A model generated the notes under the pieces. The model made no database searches and was not told the origin of the DNA. It worked only from the letters and a program-made list of their open reading frames with translations. Shown here in pieces: positions 13,823 to 22,178 of a stretch of 33,505 bases of DNA (the stretch's first letter is position 1; every line of letters begins with the position of its first letter). The translations under genes and the position numbers were made by a program. Source of the DNA: CAZDAM01 sp964503595. GTDB taxonomy: Bacteria > Muiribacteriota > UBA6191. The DNA lies in NCBI GenBank assembly GCA_964503595.1, contig CAZDAM010000027.1:1-33505 (forward strand). The letters run 5' to 3'.

Positions 13823-14849
13823 CCCCTTTCTTCAGACCAATCTGGTTCTTCTGATTCTGGGAATTCTGGCAGCATTGGGCCAGTATTTCTGGGTGGATGA
13901 AGATCTGCATGTGAACGCTGAAATGCTGAAACCAGACCGATTTCGGTACATTGATGATCTTCTGGGACTTGCGATTGTTATTTTCTTTGGGCTGAGCGTG
14001 GCCTATAGCCTGATCGGCCAAGGAAGCCTTTTGATGTCTTTCGGATTTCTCGGGGTCACAGTTTTCCTGATTGCTTTCTCCCGAGGGACGAGGATTCGCT
14101 TTGTTGCCAGCAGGCTTAAGCGGGATCCACAGCAGGAGGCCCAGGAGGAATGGCTGCGTCAGGGATTGATGGATTTTTCTGAAGGTGTGGTCAGAGAAGT
14201 TATGGTCCCTATGAGGGATGTTTTCACGATTGGTGTGGAATCCACGGTTGCGGATGTCTTGGCCGATCCGGAATTTACTCCTTACTCCCGAATTCCGGTC
14301 TGGCAGTCTGAACCGGACAATATCGTTGGCCTGGTCTATTCCAAGGAGCTTTTGCATGCAGGTCTTGGTCGCCAGGAGGATCAGCTTCGCCGGCTTGGGA
14401 TTCATACCCACATGCGCGAACCCTATTTTGTTCCCGAAGTGATGGAGCAGGTGGAACTTCTCAAGGAATTTCAGACACGCAAGGTCCAGATGGCAATTGT
14501 CGTGGACGAATTCGGCGTCAGTTCCGGGATTGTAACCCTTGAAGATTTGATGGAGACGGTCATTGGAGATATGGGGGATCGCAGGAACGACAATGAGGAT
14601 ATGGTCCAGGAAACCGGACTTCGCGACTGGAGTCTAGATGCCATGATTGATCTTCAGAGTTTTTCCGAACTGGTGGGCCGGGAGTTTGAATCCGATTTGG
14701 TGGAGACACTGGGGGGCTATATCTTTCAGCATCTTGGACAGGCTCCTTTGGTCGGGCACAAGCTCGTTTTACAGGGACTTGAGTTTGAAATCCTTGAGAT
14801 GGAACGCTACCGCATCCGTAAAATGAGGGTCAGGGAGCTGAGAAAATGA
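13812..14849 (+). CDS. CBS-pair/CorC-type membrane protein (first of two)
   Basis: The 345-residue protein has three hydrophobic helices (about 8-25, 46-66, 70-90), then a CBS pair (about 123-245) that includes VMVPMRDVFTI, YSRIPVWQSEPDNIVGLVY and the second-repeat sequence MAIVVDEFGVSSGIVTLEDL, and a C-terminal CorC_HlyC (transporter-associated) domain (about 258-340). This is the HlyC/CorC or CNNM-like family, linked to magnesium and cobalt transport. The N-terminal membrane part is shorter than a normal DUF21 domain. ybeY next to a CorC gene is the usual proteobacterial arrangement. It overlaps ybeY by 11 bases and the next gene by ATGA. Confidence 0.82.
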   Translation: MEADPFLQTNLVLLILGILAALGQYFWVDEDLHVNAEMLKPDRFRYIDDLLGLAIVIFFGLSVAYSLIGQGSLLMSFGFLGVTVFLIAFSRGTRIRFVASRLKRDPQQEAQEEWLRQGLMDFSEGVVREVMVPMRDVFTIGVESTVADVLADPEFTPYSRIPVWQSEPDNIVGLVYSKELLHAGLGRQEDQLRRLGIHTHMREPYFVPEVMEQVELLKEFQTRKVQMAIVVDEFGVSSGIVTLEDLMETVIGDMGDRRNDNEDMVQETGLRDWSLDAMIDLQSFSELVGREFESDLVETLGGYIFQHLGQAPLVGHKLVLQGLEFEILEMERYRIRKMRVRELRK

Positions 14850-16051
14850 CGTTTTTTGCCGCTCTTTTCTGTGCCCTCATGCTTCTGGGGAGACGTCTTA
14901 CCCAGCTCAGATCCCAATGGCTATCGGTCTGGAAGGTGCGTTTTGAGGATGAGTCGGATGAGACAGAATTCGATCTGAAGCACTGCCGGGATCTTCTTGA
15001 GGAAAGGGATTGCCTTCAGGAGTGGTGGCTCACAGCCTGCTTTCCTCTTTTGCTGATTCTTTTTCTAAGCCCCGAAGACGCCGTGTCGAAGGTCGTGGTT
15101 TTTGGGGTTTTATCTCTGATTTTCTGGCTGGCGGGGGTTTTTTATCTGGAGCGTCTGCTCAAAAAGCGCAAACTGTCCGCCTTGAACTATCTTTTTAAAA
15201 TCAGGATGGTTCTGGTTTCCTGGGTGAAGCCTATACGTTCCCTGAAATATTTTTTTCTGCCGTTTGGGCCGCGGGAAGAAGAGATTCAGTCTCTGGTGAT
15301 TGAACACCGGGCAAATATGAGCCATCAGTGCTTTCTGGCTCTTCATGGAAGTGAAAATCCGATGGATGAGCAGAGACTCAGGGATTTTCTTTTGAATCTT
15401 GACAAACTGTTTACCCAGTCAGTTCAATCGGTGATGACGCCGATTCATCATGTTGTAACCTTAAGTCCCGGGATTTCCGTAGCTGAAGCCTGTGAAAAAT
15501 CTGCGGTTACCGGTTTCAGCCGGCTTCCTGTGATCGATGCAAAGGGTAGGGTCATCGGGATTTTTCGGGCCAATCAGCTTGGACTTCTGATCCAGTGGGG
15601 AAGTAAAGTGGAATCCGAGCTTGATGATGAGCTGGGGATTCCGGCGGAGTCTACGGTTTGGGAAGCATTTCGCCTGCTTCAGGAAAATCGCCGCCAGATG
15701 GGGGTTGTGTATCGCGGGCAGCAGGTTGCCGGTCTGATTACGATTGAGGACATTCTCGAAGAGCTGGTCGGAGATATTGAAGATGAGTTTGATACGGCTC
15801 TGGTAAAGCGGGTTGCAAGGGATACTTATGAGGTCGATGCCCGCATTGGAATGGGTCCTCTGGAAAGAATTCTGGGGAAGTTACCTTCATCAAGAGGTTT
15901 TTCTTCTTTGACCTCCTGGCTTCATCAGAGACTGAATAAGCCAATAAGGGTTGGTACGCTACTTGATGTACGAGACTTACGGATTGTTGTGACGGAGTTG
16001 GAAAATCAGCAACACCCAATGAAGGTTAGAATCTATCGTCTTGGAACCTGA
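14846..16051 (+). CDS. CBS-pair/CorC-type membrane protein (second of two)
   Basis: A 401-residue relative of the preceding protein. It has hydrophobic segments near 2-13, 61-80 and 84-102, a basic loop after them (LLKKRKLS), then a CBS pair (about 195-310) with SVMTPIHHVVTLSPGISVAEA, GFSRLPVIDAKGRVIGIF and MGVVYRGQQVAGLITIEDIL, and a CorC_HlyC domain to the end (VDARIGMGPLERILG onward). The two proteins share layout but are clearly divergent, so the duplication is old. Overlapping genes (ATGA) suggest equal synthesis and perhaps a heteromeric complex. Cation efflux or uptake is the family expectation; substrate unknown. Confidence 0.8.
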   Translation: MTFFAALFCALMLLGRRLTQLRSQWLSVWKVRFEDESDETEFDLKHCRDLLEERDCLQEWWLTACFPLLLILFLSPEDAVSKVVVFGVLSLIFWLAGVFYLERLLKKRKLSALNYLFKIRMVLVSWVKPIRSLKYFFLPFGPREEEIQSLVIEHRANMSHQCFLALHGSENPMDEQRLRDFLLNLDKLFTQSVQSVMTPIHHVVTLSPGISVAEACEKSAVTGFSRLPVIDAKGRVIGIFRANQLGLLIQWGSKVESELDDELGIPAESTVWEAFRLLQENRRQMGVVYRGQQVAGLITIEDILEELVGDIEDEFDTALVKRVARDTYEVDARIGMGPLERILGKLPSSRGFSSLTSWLHQRLNKPIRVGTLLDVRDLRIVVTELENQQHPMKVRIYRLGT

Positions 16052-16056
16052 AACGG

Positions 16057-16062
16057 TATAAT
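16057..16062 (+). promoter_or_regulatory. Probable -10 box for cheY-cheX
   Basis: TATAAT at 16057-16062 is a perfect -10 hexamer located five bases after the end of the CBS protein gene, 36 bases before ATG 16099. No good -35 box stands 16-18 bases upstream. Transcription would start near 16069. An excellent ribosome binding site, AAGGAG at 16085-16090, follows, so the pair likely has its own transcript. Confidence 0.5.
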
Positions 16063-16098
16063 ACGCTGGTCTTGATACTGCAGTAAGGAGCAATTTTC

Positions 16099-16542
16099 AT
16101 GCAGGAAATCCTTGAGCAATGTGCCAAGAATATTGAAACCAACGGATTGAAAAAGAATAAAGTGGCTCATAGCGTGCTGATTGCCGATGATGCCATGTTT
16201 GTTCGTCGTACGATTGCCAGAATCCTCACTGCAGTGGGCTACGAAATTGTTGGGGAAGCCGAGAACGGACAGGAAGCGTGCGATAAATACTTTGAACTGC
16301 AGCCCAGTATCGTGACCATGGATATCACTATGCCAATCATGGAGGGCATTGAAGCTGTGGAAACAATTATGGCTCGTGATAATACTGCCAAAATCGTCAT
16401 GGTTTCCGCAATGGGCTATCAGAATATGGTTAAGGATGCGATCCTGAAGGGGGCCAAGAACTTTGTCGTGAAACCGATTAAGCCCGATAATGTGGAGAAG
16501 TTTCTGTGTATCATCAAATCCGTGGCTGGGACAGGGGAATAA
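16099..16542 (+). CDS. CheY-like single-domain response regulator
   Basis: A 147-residue receiver domain with all phosphorylation residues: acidic pair Asp30-Asp31, phospho-acceptor Asp75 in TMDITMP, Ser103 in MVSAMG and Lys125 in VVKPIKP. An extra 23 residues precede the domain (MQEILEQCAKNIETNGLKKN and on), which is unusual for CheY. There is no output domain, so it should act by binding a partner, such as the flagellar switch or a pilus or kinase component. The next gene encodes a CheX phosphatase, strongly suggesting that this receiver is its substrate. The AAGGAG ribosome binding site is eight bases from the ATG. Confidence 0.92.
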   Translation: MQEILEQCAKNIETNGLKKNKVAHSVLIADDAMFVRRTIARILTAVGYEIVGEAENGQEACDKYFELQPSIVTMDITMPIMEGIEAVETIMARDNTAKIVMVSAMGYQNMVKDAILKGAKNFVVKPIKPDNVEKFLCIIKSVAGTGE

Positions 16543-16555
16543 GCCCGGAGGGATT

Positions 16556-17053
16556 TTGAGAATTGATGCAAAATATCTGAACCCATTTTTCTCAGCAGCC
16601 TATGAAGTCATTCGAGAAATGAGTGAGCAGGATGTTGAGCGGGGCAGGCTCAAGCTGAATAATTCAACCGAAAGTCTTTCCTCTGGGTTTGCCGTCGTCA
16701 TCGGTGTGATTAGTGAGCACGAAGGCATCAATGGCCGGGTTATCATGGATATGACCAAGGAAACGGCAGTTAAATTTGCCGAGAAAATGAATTTTGAAAC
16801 CATTGGGGTCTTTAACGAGCTGGTGAAAAGTTCCATGGGTGAAATTGGTAATATGGTCTCAGGAAGGGCCATTTCCGCTCTTCAGAATGAAGGTTATGAT
16901 TTCAATATTACCCCCCCGACTCTGCTTGAAGGAGAGAATATGGCAGTGACCACTCCGGAAGGTTTGCCTACGATTATGGTCCCGCTTCAGACGGCCTTTG
17001 GGTTGATTACGATCAATCTGGCTCTGGCTGCGTATTCTGATGAAAATGAATAG
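16556..17053 (+). CDS. cheX: CheX-family CheY-phosphate phosphatase
   Basis: The 165-residue protein begins, from TTG 16556, with MRIDAKYLNPFFSAAYEVIREM, matching the usual CheX start (FINPF...AT..V...M). The catalytic ExxN motif of the CheC/CheX/FliY family is present once, in GEIGNMVSGRA (Glu96, Asn99), as in CheX. CheX removes phosphate from CheY to end the chemotaxis signal. I prefer TTG 16556 because GGAGGG lies just before it at 16547-16552 and it follows the cheY stop by 13 bases; the ATG at 16490 lies inside cheY and would add 22 residues unlike the family. The C-terminal half (PTIMVPLQTAFGLITINLAL) is normal. Confidence 0.88.
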   Translation: MRIDAKYLNPFFSAAYEVIREMSEQDVERGRLKLNNSTESLSSGFAVVIGVISEHEGINGRVIMDMTKETAVKFAEKMNFETIGVFNELVKSSMGEIGNMVSGRAISALQNEGYDFNITPPTLLEGENMAVTTPEGLPTIMVPLQTAFGLITINLALAAYSDENE

Positions 17054-17075
17054 TGATTCTGCTTGATCGTAAACA

Positions 17076-17096
17076 CTTCTGAAAATCCTTCAGAGG
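17076..17096. terminator. Weak hairpin between convergent cheX and hflX
   Basis: CTTCTGAA (17076-17083) pairs with TTCAGAGG (17089-17096), eight pairs including one T-G, with a five-base loop. It lies in the 120-base gap where plus-strand cheX and minus-strand hflX operons end facing each other. Neither side has a proper T-run, so a role as bidirectional terminator is only plausible. Confidence 0.3.
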
Positions 17097-17173
17097 TATG
17101 GTCAAATGGGTGTTCACCATCAGCCAGCATACTTAGTTTAAGGCAACTAGGACGGAATGGAGCAGGTTGAGAA

Positions 17174-18931
17174 TTATAGAACTATTCCCAAAACCCGCTC
17201 GATATGGTGCTGGTTTTCCGAGGAAAAGGCCAGTTCAACCCGGATGCATTCTGGCAGGTATTCGGGTTCCTTGGGAAGGGTCGCCCAGGCTTTGAGCTGG
17301 TGCAGTTTGCCGTAGTCGGCGTGGCTCAGTTCGATCTCAACTGTTTTGAGAGTCGAGGCGATCAGGGAGCGTAGGCCTTCTCTTAAAAGTTCGACGCTTT
17401 CCGGCTCCAGAGCAGAAACGAAAAAATGGGGCTTGATGGTTTCCTGGATTTTTTCTTTCTGAGCCGGAGCCAGGCAGTCGGTCTTGTTGACGACGACAAT
17501 CCAGTCCACCCGGTTGTTCAGACCGATATGGGTCAGGCTTTCTTCCATACAGCGAAGCTGGTCTTCAAGGGGGAGTCCGAGCGGATCCAGAAGAATGAGG
17601 ATATGAGAGGCGGCCCGGGCTTCTTCCAGAGTGGTATGAAAGGCCTCGGTCAGATGACGGGGCAGATTGCTGATGAAGCCGACGGTATCGGTGATGACAA
17701 TCTGGGAAAGAGCGGAAAGTCCCAGAGTCCGGGAAGTGGTTTCCAGAGTTTTGAACAGAACATTGGCTGCGGCGGCTTCCTCGCTTCCCAGCAGGGAGTT
17801 GAAGAGAGTGGATTTACCCGCATTTGTGTATCCCATAACAGCCAGGGAGAGAACATTGGATTCCTTGCGGGAGCCCTGACGGGTTTCCTGCTGGCGGTGG
17901 GTTCTTTCCAGGGCCCGATGGATTTCTTTTTTGCGGGAGGCGATCTGAAGGCGCCAGTTCTGCTCGTAGAGATCAAAACCCTTGTCATAGTCGAAGTTTT
18001 CCAGGGCCTGACGGAGCTCTTCTTCTCCGTTGTACTCAAGTTGGGCCAGTTCGACCTGAAGCCTCGCTTTTTCCGTGCGGGCGTGCTTCTGGAAAATCTG
18101 GAGGATCACATCGGTGCGATCCCAGACCTGGGCAAAGGTTTCGTGGGTAATGCGGCGTTTTACGGAGGCCGGAACATCCACATTGAAGACACAGTGGGAG
18201 AAGTTATCAGAATTCAGGCTTTCGCAGATTTCCTCAAAGCGTCCACTGCCAAGAAATGTTCTTGGTTGTGGCTTGGCCAGCTTCTGGGAAGCCTCCTGCA
18301 GAATTTCAAGGCCCAGAGTGTCACAGAGAGCCAGGAATTCTTCCCGGGGAGAGCCTTTATAGCGCTGATTTTCCTGCGTAAAAGCAAGATGGACGGCCAT
18401 GGCCTTTTCACTGACGGGTTGCGTGTCAAATTCAACTCGGACATGCTTGAGACTTTCTTCACGCTTTTGAAAGAAGCGATCTTCAAACATTCTGGCAGTT
18501 GAGCGATTGTCGAGCTCTTCGTGGAGGATTTCTCCGCTGAGGCGCCCGTCACGAACTTCAAGCCATGCTCCACAGCCTTTGGCCAGTGCTCCGGATTCCA
18601 AGGGCAGGCTGATGACAGCATCCAGTGAATAGCGCTTCAGAAGACGTATTTCCCGCTTGCCCGGATCCTCCTGGCTTAAAGGGTGAAAACTCAAAAGAAT
18701 CAGTTTGGCAAAGGATTCTACCTGTTGCACTGCCAGGTTTTCCATACAGATGGAAACCGAGGAAGAGGAAGCCGAAGCGATATGGCCATTACGCTGAATC
18801 AGAATCCAGGGTACAACTCCATAGCGGCTGCGAATGGCGTTGATATCCTGAATCAGTTCGGGGAGACGCAGAAGATCGGGACCGAGATCCCGACCTTTCA
18901 AGGCCCGGCAGGCTTTTTCGGCGGAACTCAT
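17174..18931 (-). CDS. hflX: HflX-like GTPase with N-terminal extension
   Basis: HflX is a ribosome-splitting GTPase of the Obg superfamily. The G domain is complete: GYTNAGKSTLFN from 367, TLETTSR at 395-401, DTVGFISNLPRHLTEAFHTTLEEA from 415 and NKTD at 482-485. The preceding HflX domain retains FLGSGRFEEI, VWDRTDVILQIF and KARLQVELAQLEY. Two things are odd. About 170 extra residues stand before the HflX domain (E. coli HflX totals 426 residues, this one 585). And the glycine-rich GGIGxRGPGE segment that normally follows QVELAQL is replaced by ENFDYDKGFDLYEQNW. The start overlaps the bamA stop (TGATG). A specialised paralogue is possible. Confidence 0.85.
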   Translation of the reverse strand: MSSAEKACRALKGRDLGPDLLRLPELIQDINAIRSRYGVVPWILIQRNGHIASASSSSVSICMENLAVQQVESFAKLILLSFHPLSQEDPGKREIRLLKRYSLDAVISLPLESGALAKGCGAWLEVRDGRLSGEILHEELDNRSTARMFEDRFFQKREESLKHVRVEFDTQPVSEKAMAVHLAFTQENQRYKGSPREEFLALCDTLGLEILQEASQKLAKPQPRTFLGSGRFEEICESLNSDNFSHCVFNVDVPASVKRRITHETFAQVWDRTDVILQIFQKHARTEKARLQVELAQLEYNGEEELRQALENFDYDKGFDLYEQNWRLQIASRKKEIHRALERTHRQQETRQGSRKESNVLSLAVMGYTNAGKSTLFNSLLGSEEAAAANVLFKTLETTSRTLGLSALSQIVITDTVGFISNLPRHLTEAFHTTLEEARAASHILILLDPLGLPLEDQLRCMEESLTHIGLNNRVDWIVVVNKTDCLAPAQKEKIQETIKPHFFVSALEPESVELLREGLRSLIASTLKTVEIELSHADYGKLHQLKAWATLPKEPEYLPECIRVELAFSSENQHHIERVLGIVL

Positions 18932-20721
18932 CAGAATGTGTTGCCAATACCAAAGTGAATTTTACCGCTGGAACGATCGGAAGCCTTGGCCCAGTCCAGA
19001 CGGAAAGGACCAAGAGGGGTGTCAAAGCGGATTCCAACCCCAACCGAACTCTTCATGTCAAAGGGTTGGTTATTGGTATCCCAGGCAGAACCGAAATCAG
19101 CAAAGAGGGCCGCTGTGAACTGCTTGGAGAGCTTGTAGCGGAATTCCACATTACTGAACCAGAATTTTTCTCCGGCGAATTCCCGATCTTCGTAACCACG
19201 AACTGTTGTGGAGCCACCGACCCACCACAGATCCACATAGGGAATATTGCCGCTGATTTCCTGGGCATAGCCCACTTTGGTGCGCAGTGCCAGAACATTG
19301 CGCTTTAAGAGGTTGTTTTCCCAGTATTTGCGGAAATCATAAGCGTATTTATTGTAGTTGTTCTGACCGGCCAGAAGTCCTCCGGTTGTTACGAAACTGA
19401 AATTGTGGCGATAACCGCTGGTGGGATTCTGAAAATTATCCCGCCGATCCAGAACATAACTGTAGCCGATGGATTGCTGGTGGTCGTTATAGAGGCTGGC
19501 CGGGCTTCCAGCCAGAAGATTTGTTGAAACATCCTCATCCACGAAGGTGAAGGTGTGAGACTCGTCCTTCTTGGGACGAAAGGAAGTAAAGAGTGAGAAA
19601 CCAACCCTTTCTTCCTCAAAGCGGGAGAAGAGAGCCTGGTTACGGATATCCTCACGATCTATCAGAGTCGAGAAGATGCTGCCCCCGACGGCCTGGTTGC
19701 GTCCCCGGAAATAAGGCTCCGTGAAGCCCAGTTCGTAGGCCTGCTCTCCACCAAACTGGGTTTTGACCCTTACGGTCTGCCCCTTGCCGCGGAAATTTCG
19801 TTCTGTGGCATCGACAAAGCCAATCAGACCGTTAATGGAACTGTAGCCACCCCCGAAAGAGGCTGTTCCGGTCTTGGTGTCCTTGACATTCAGGGTGATA
19901 TGGGTATTCCCGGTTTCCTGAGAAAGATCGATTTCTGGTGGTTCCATCTCAAAGTAATCGAGGTTCCGAAGATTTCTGAGGGAGTCGGCGATGGCGTCAC
20001 GATTGACGATCTGGCCTTCCTCCATCAGAAGTTCCCGCATGATCACATAATCCTTGGTCTTGTTATTGCCTTTGAGGGTGATTCTGGAGATACGGGATTC
20101 CTTGACCTTGATCCGGACCGTATTTCCGGCAATTTCCACCTGTTTGGCGGGATTGTAGATGCCTGAATAAAGATAGCCCCTGTCCCGGTAAATGCGGGAA
20201 ACTGCGCCTAGATCCTCATAAAGCTGACGGATATTGAGGACACTTCCAGGTTTGGTGGTCATGGCCTCGGTGATCTCTTCGGTAGGGACCAGGGTGTTGC
20301 CCTCGATGATGATGTTTTCGACCGAAGGGTTTTCCTGGACCTGATACACCAGTCGGGCCCCGGACCCCCAAGGCTCGGTCTGAACTGTTGGAGGGGTCTG
20401 AAAGTACCCGAGCTTGTAAATGCGTTTGATGTCCTCACGAACCAGTTCGGGATCGAGCTGGTCGCCCACCTTGGTCTGAATGGCAAGCTGAACGACCTGA
20501 GAGGCCGTTCTGTCATTGCCACGCACGACAATATCCGTTACCACAATATCCAGAGCACTGGAGGAAGGGGAACGAGTTGGAGCCGCCGCGGAGAGTCCCG
20601 GTGCCTTGAGCCCGGAAGTACCGATTGGATCCACACTGGTTTCTTCAGCGGGGTCCAGCCCGGTTGCATTCAGGGGCAAAACGTGGGCGGCAATGAGTAA
20701 AGGGAGCAGAGTTCGTTTCAT
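18931..20721 (-). CDS. bamA: Outer membrane protein assembly factor BamA
   Basis: BamA folds and inserts beta-barrel proteins into the outer membrane. The 596-residue protein starts with a signal sequence (MKRTLLPLLIAAHVLPLNA), a Ser/Pro/Ala-rich linker (to about 58), three POTRA domains (about 59-131, 133-208, 210-281) and a C-terminal 16-strand-type barrel (about 285-596). The barrel has the loop-6 motif VRGYEDREF and ends in Phe (FGIGNTF), both hallmarks of Omp85 proteins. Three POTRAs instead of five is common outside Proteobacteria; TamA-like or other Omp85 proteins are alternatives. Its own promoter lies at 20745-20773, yet it follows mlaD closely and overlaps hflX, so it may be read from both transcripts. 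Confidence 0.92.
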   Translation of the reverse strand: MKRTLLPLLIAAHVLPLNATGLDPAEETSVDPIGTSGLKAPGLSAAAPTRSPSSSALDIVVTDIVVRGNDRTASQVVQLAIQTKVGDQLDPELVREDIKRIYKLGYFQTPPTVQTEPWGSGARLVYQVQENPSVENIIIEGNTLVPTEEITEAMTTKPGSVLNIRQLYEDLGAVSRIYRDRGYLYSGIYNPAKQVEIAGNTVRIKVKESRISRITLKGNNKTKDYVIMRELLMEEGQIVNRDAIADSLRNLRNLDYFEMEPPEIDLSQETGNTHITLNVKDTKTGTASFGGGYSSINGLIGFVDATERNFRGKGQTVRVKTQFGGEQAYELGFTEPYFRGRNQAVGGSIFSTLIDREDIRNQALFSRFEEERVGFSLFTSFRPKKDESHTFTFVDEDVSTNLLAGSPASLYNDHQQSIGYSYVLDRRDNFQNPTSGYRHNFSFVTTGGLLAGQNNYNKYAYDFRKYWENNLLKRNVLALRTKVGYAQEISGNIPYVDLWWVGGSTTVRGYEDREFAGEKFWFSNVEFRYKLSKQFTAALFADFGSAWDTNNQPFDMKSSVGVGIRFDTPLGPFRLDWAKASDRSSGKIHFGIGNTF

Positions 20722-20744
20722 GTGTTGTTTCCAGGTCGTGATGG

Positions 20745-20773
20745 ATTATATCTGCACTTGGTGGACCCTTCAA
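20745..20773 (-). promoter_or_regulatory. Sigma-70 promoter for bamA-hflX
   Basis: On the minus strand TTGAAG (20773-20768) and a perfect TATAAT (20750-20745) are separated by exactly 17 bases. The promoter sits in the 53-base gap between mlaD and bamA. Transcription would start near 20738, giving a leader of about 17 bases before ATG 20721. Confidence 0.65.
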
Positions 20774-20774
20774 G

Positions 20775-22178
20775 TCAGAATCTGTGTGAGATGCCCATAA
20801 GGACATCTTCAGTCGGATCCCGATTGAAGTCGTGCCATTTCAGAACCAGGTCTGTTTCCTCCGAGAGACGGAAGCGTCCAATGGCTCTGGCAACGGTTTT
20901 ATCTGTTCCATAGGCTTCGATTCCAAGGCTTAGACGGATGTTGGGAAACCATTCCATGGCGAGGCCTCCGTGGTCTTCAAGAATTCCGGCGCTGATCTGA
21001 AGTTTTCCTTCCTTGACCCCGGCCATGACGGTAGAGAGTCCCGGATTGGTATCGATATCCTCAGCCCCGACCCGAATCCGGTACTTTCCACGAAAATCCG
21101 TATTCAGAAACAGGCTGGATTCGACTTCATCCTTTTCTTTGCTGTAAAGAGCCTGTCCTTCCAGACTGAATTTCAGGGAATCCAGATCGGTCCCAAGTTT
21201 TTTCAGGGTTTTGGCGGCATCCGAGGTGGCCTCAATGGTGTTTCTGAGGGTGTTTTCGGTTTCATCATTGTCAAGGGCGTTGCTGAACCGGTTGGAAAGG
21301 CGCTTGAGATTTTCCGAGGTTCGGATCAGATTGGCCCGCATGGTTTTGACATCCCTGCCCAGATTGCCATCATCATGGATTTCCAGGCTTAGCTGATCCA
21401 GTCGTTTGGCTAAAGAGACGAAATGGGAAGAGGCTTTGGCGACACTTTGATCCAGTCGTAGAATCAGACTTTTGCCGCCTCGAATTCCTTCACGGATATC
21501 GGAACGGTTTTCAGAAACGATCTCGCGGATATCAAGAGCCAGTTTCCTTAGAACGGCAATGCCTTCAGGAAGTGAATTTTCCAGATTGCCTAAAATGGTT
21601 TTCAGATTCTTTGATGCGTGACTCAGATTGAAGAAGGTGATTTTAAGATCCTCCCGTGCCCTGGGGTCACCCAGAAAATCCTGAAGTCCGACCATGACTT
21701 CATCGAGGCGAACCATCATGGTGCGGGCATCCCGGATCAGGGAATCCAGGTTGACGGGCTCTTCACCCAGTAGAATTTCGGCGGAATCGGGAATCAGAAA
21801 GGACATTTCCCCGGAGGGTACGGATGCGGGGACCTGGATCCGGATGGTGTAGTTTCCGAACACTCCGCTTTGGGCAATACGAAAAACGGCATGAGAAGGG
21901 ATTTTGTAGGAGTCGGAGATTTCCAGAACAGCAATGACCCGCCTTGAATTGGAAGGCTCCAGATTGATATAGAGGCTTTCAACCCGGCCAATCCTGACCC
22001 CGGCCATACTGACTTCGGCACCGGCCATCAGATGTTCGACATCGGGAAAGCCGACCCGGAGACGATAGTAGCGGCCAAATGGATTCAGGTTGTCCACAAA
22101 GAATAGCAGGGATATCAGGATCAGGAGCCCGACAAAGGTGACAACACCGATTTTGAATTCAAGATGCTCGGATTTCAT
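20775..22178 (-). CDS. mlaD: MlaD-type MCE protein with putative C-terminal beta-barrel
   Basis: The 467-residue protein has an N-terminal membrane helix (about 10-29), one MCE domain (about 36-117, with FPDVEHLMAGAEVSMAGVRIGRVESL), a long helical region (about 145-345) and a beta-rich end (about 355-467). The last part alternates polar and hydrophobic residues in short strands (KYRIRVGAED, KLQISAGILE, IRLSLGIEAYG, TDLVLKWHDF) and finishes in Phe (LMGISHRF), the signal used by BAM substrates. Proteobacterial MlaD is near 180 residues and lacks the last two parts. MCE rings carry phospholipids between membranes; here one protein could span the envelope. ATG 22178 overlaps the mlaF stop. Confidence 0.86.
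   Translation of the reverse strand: MKSEHLEFKIGVVTFVGLLILISLLFFVDNLNPFGRYYRLRVGFPDVEHLMAGAEVSMAGVRIGRVESLYINLEPSNSRRVIAVLEISDSYKIPSHAVFRIAQSGVFGNYTIRIQVPASVPSGEMSFLIPDSAEILLGEEPVNLDSLIRDARTMMVRLDEVMVGLQDFLGDPRAREDLKITFFNLSHASKNLKTILGNLENSLPEGIAVLRKLALDIREIVSENRSDIREGIRGGKSLILRLDQSVAKASSHFVSLAKRLDQLSLEIHDDGNLGRDVKTMRANLIRTSENLKRLSNRFSNALDNDETENTLRNTIEATSDAAKTLKKLGTDLDSLKFSLEGQALYSKEKDEVESSLFLNTDFRGKYRIRVGAEDIDTNPGLSTVMAGVKEGKLQISAGILEDHGGLAMEWFPNIRLSLGIEAYGTDKTVARAIGRFRLSEETDLVLKWHDFNRDPTEDVLMGISHRF

Noticed and set aside
13728..14411. Minus-strand open frame of 227 codons
   Set aside because: Antisense to ybeY and the first CBS protein, both well supported.
16490..16555. Extra 22 codons upstream of cheX
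   Set aside because: They lie inside cheY and do not resemble the CheX start; TTG 16556 with GGAGGG just upstream is a better start.
17426..18502. Plus-strand open frame of 358 codons
   Set aside because: Antisense to the hflX coding sequence, which has complete GTPase motifs; the plus frame resembles no known family.
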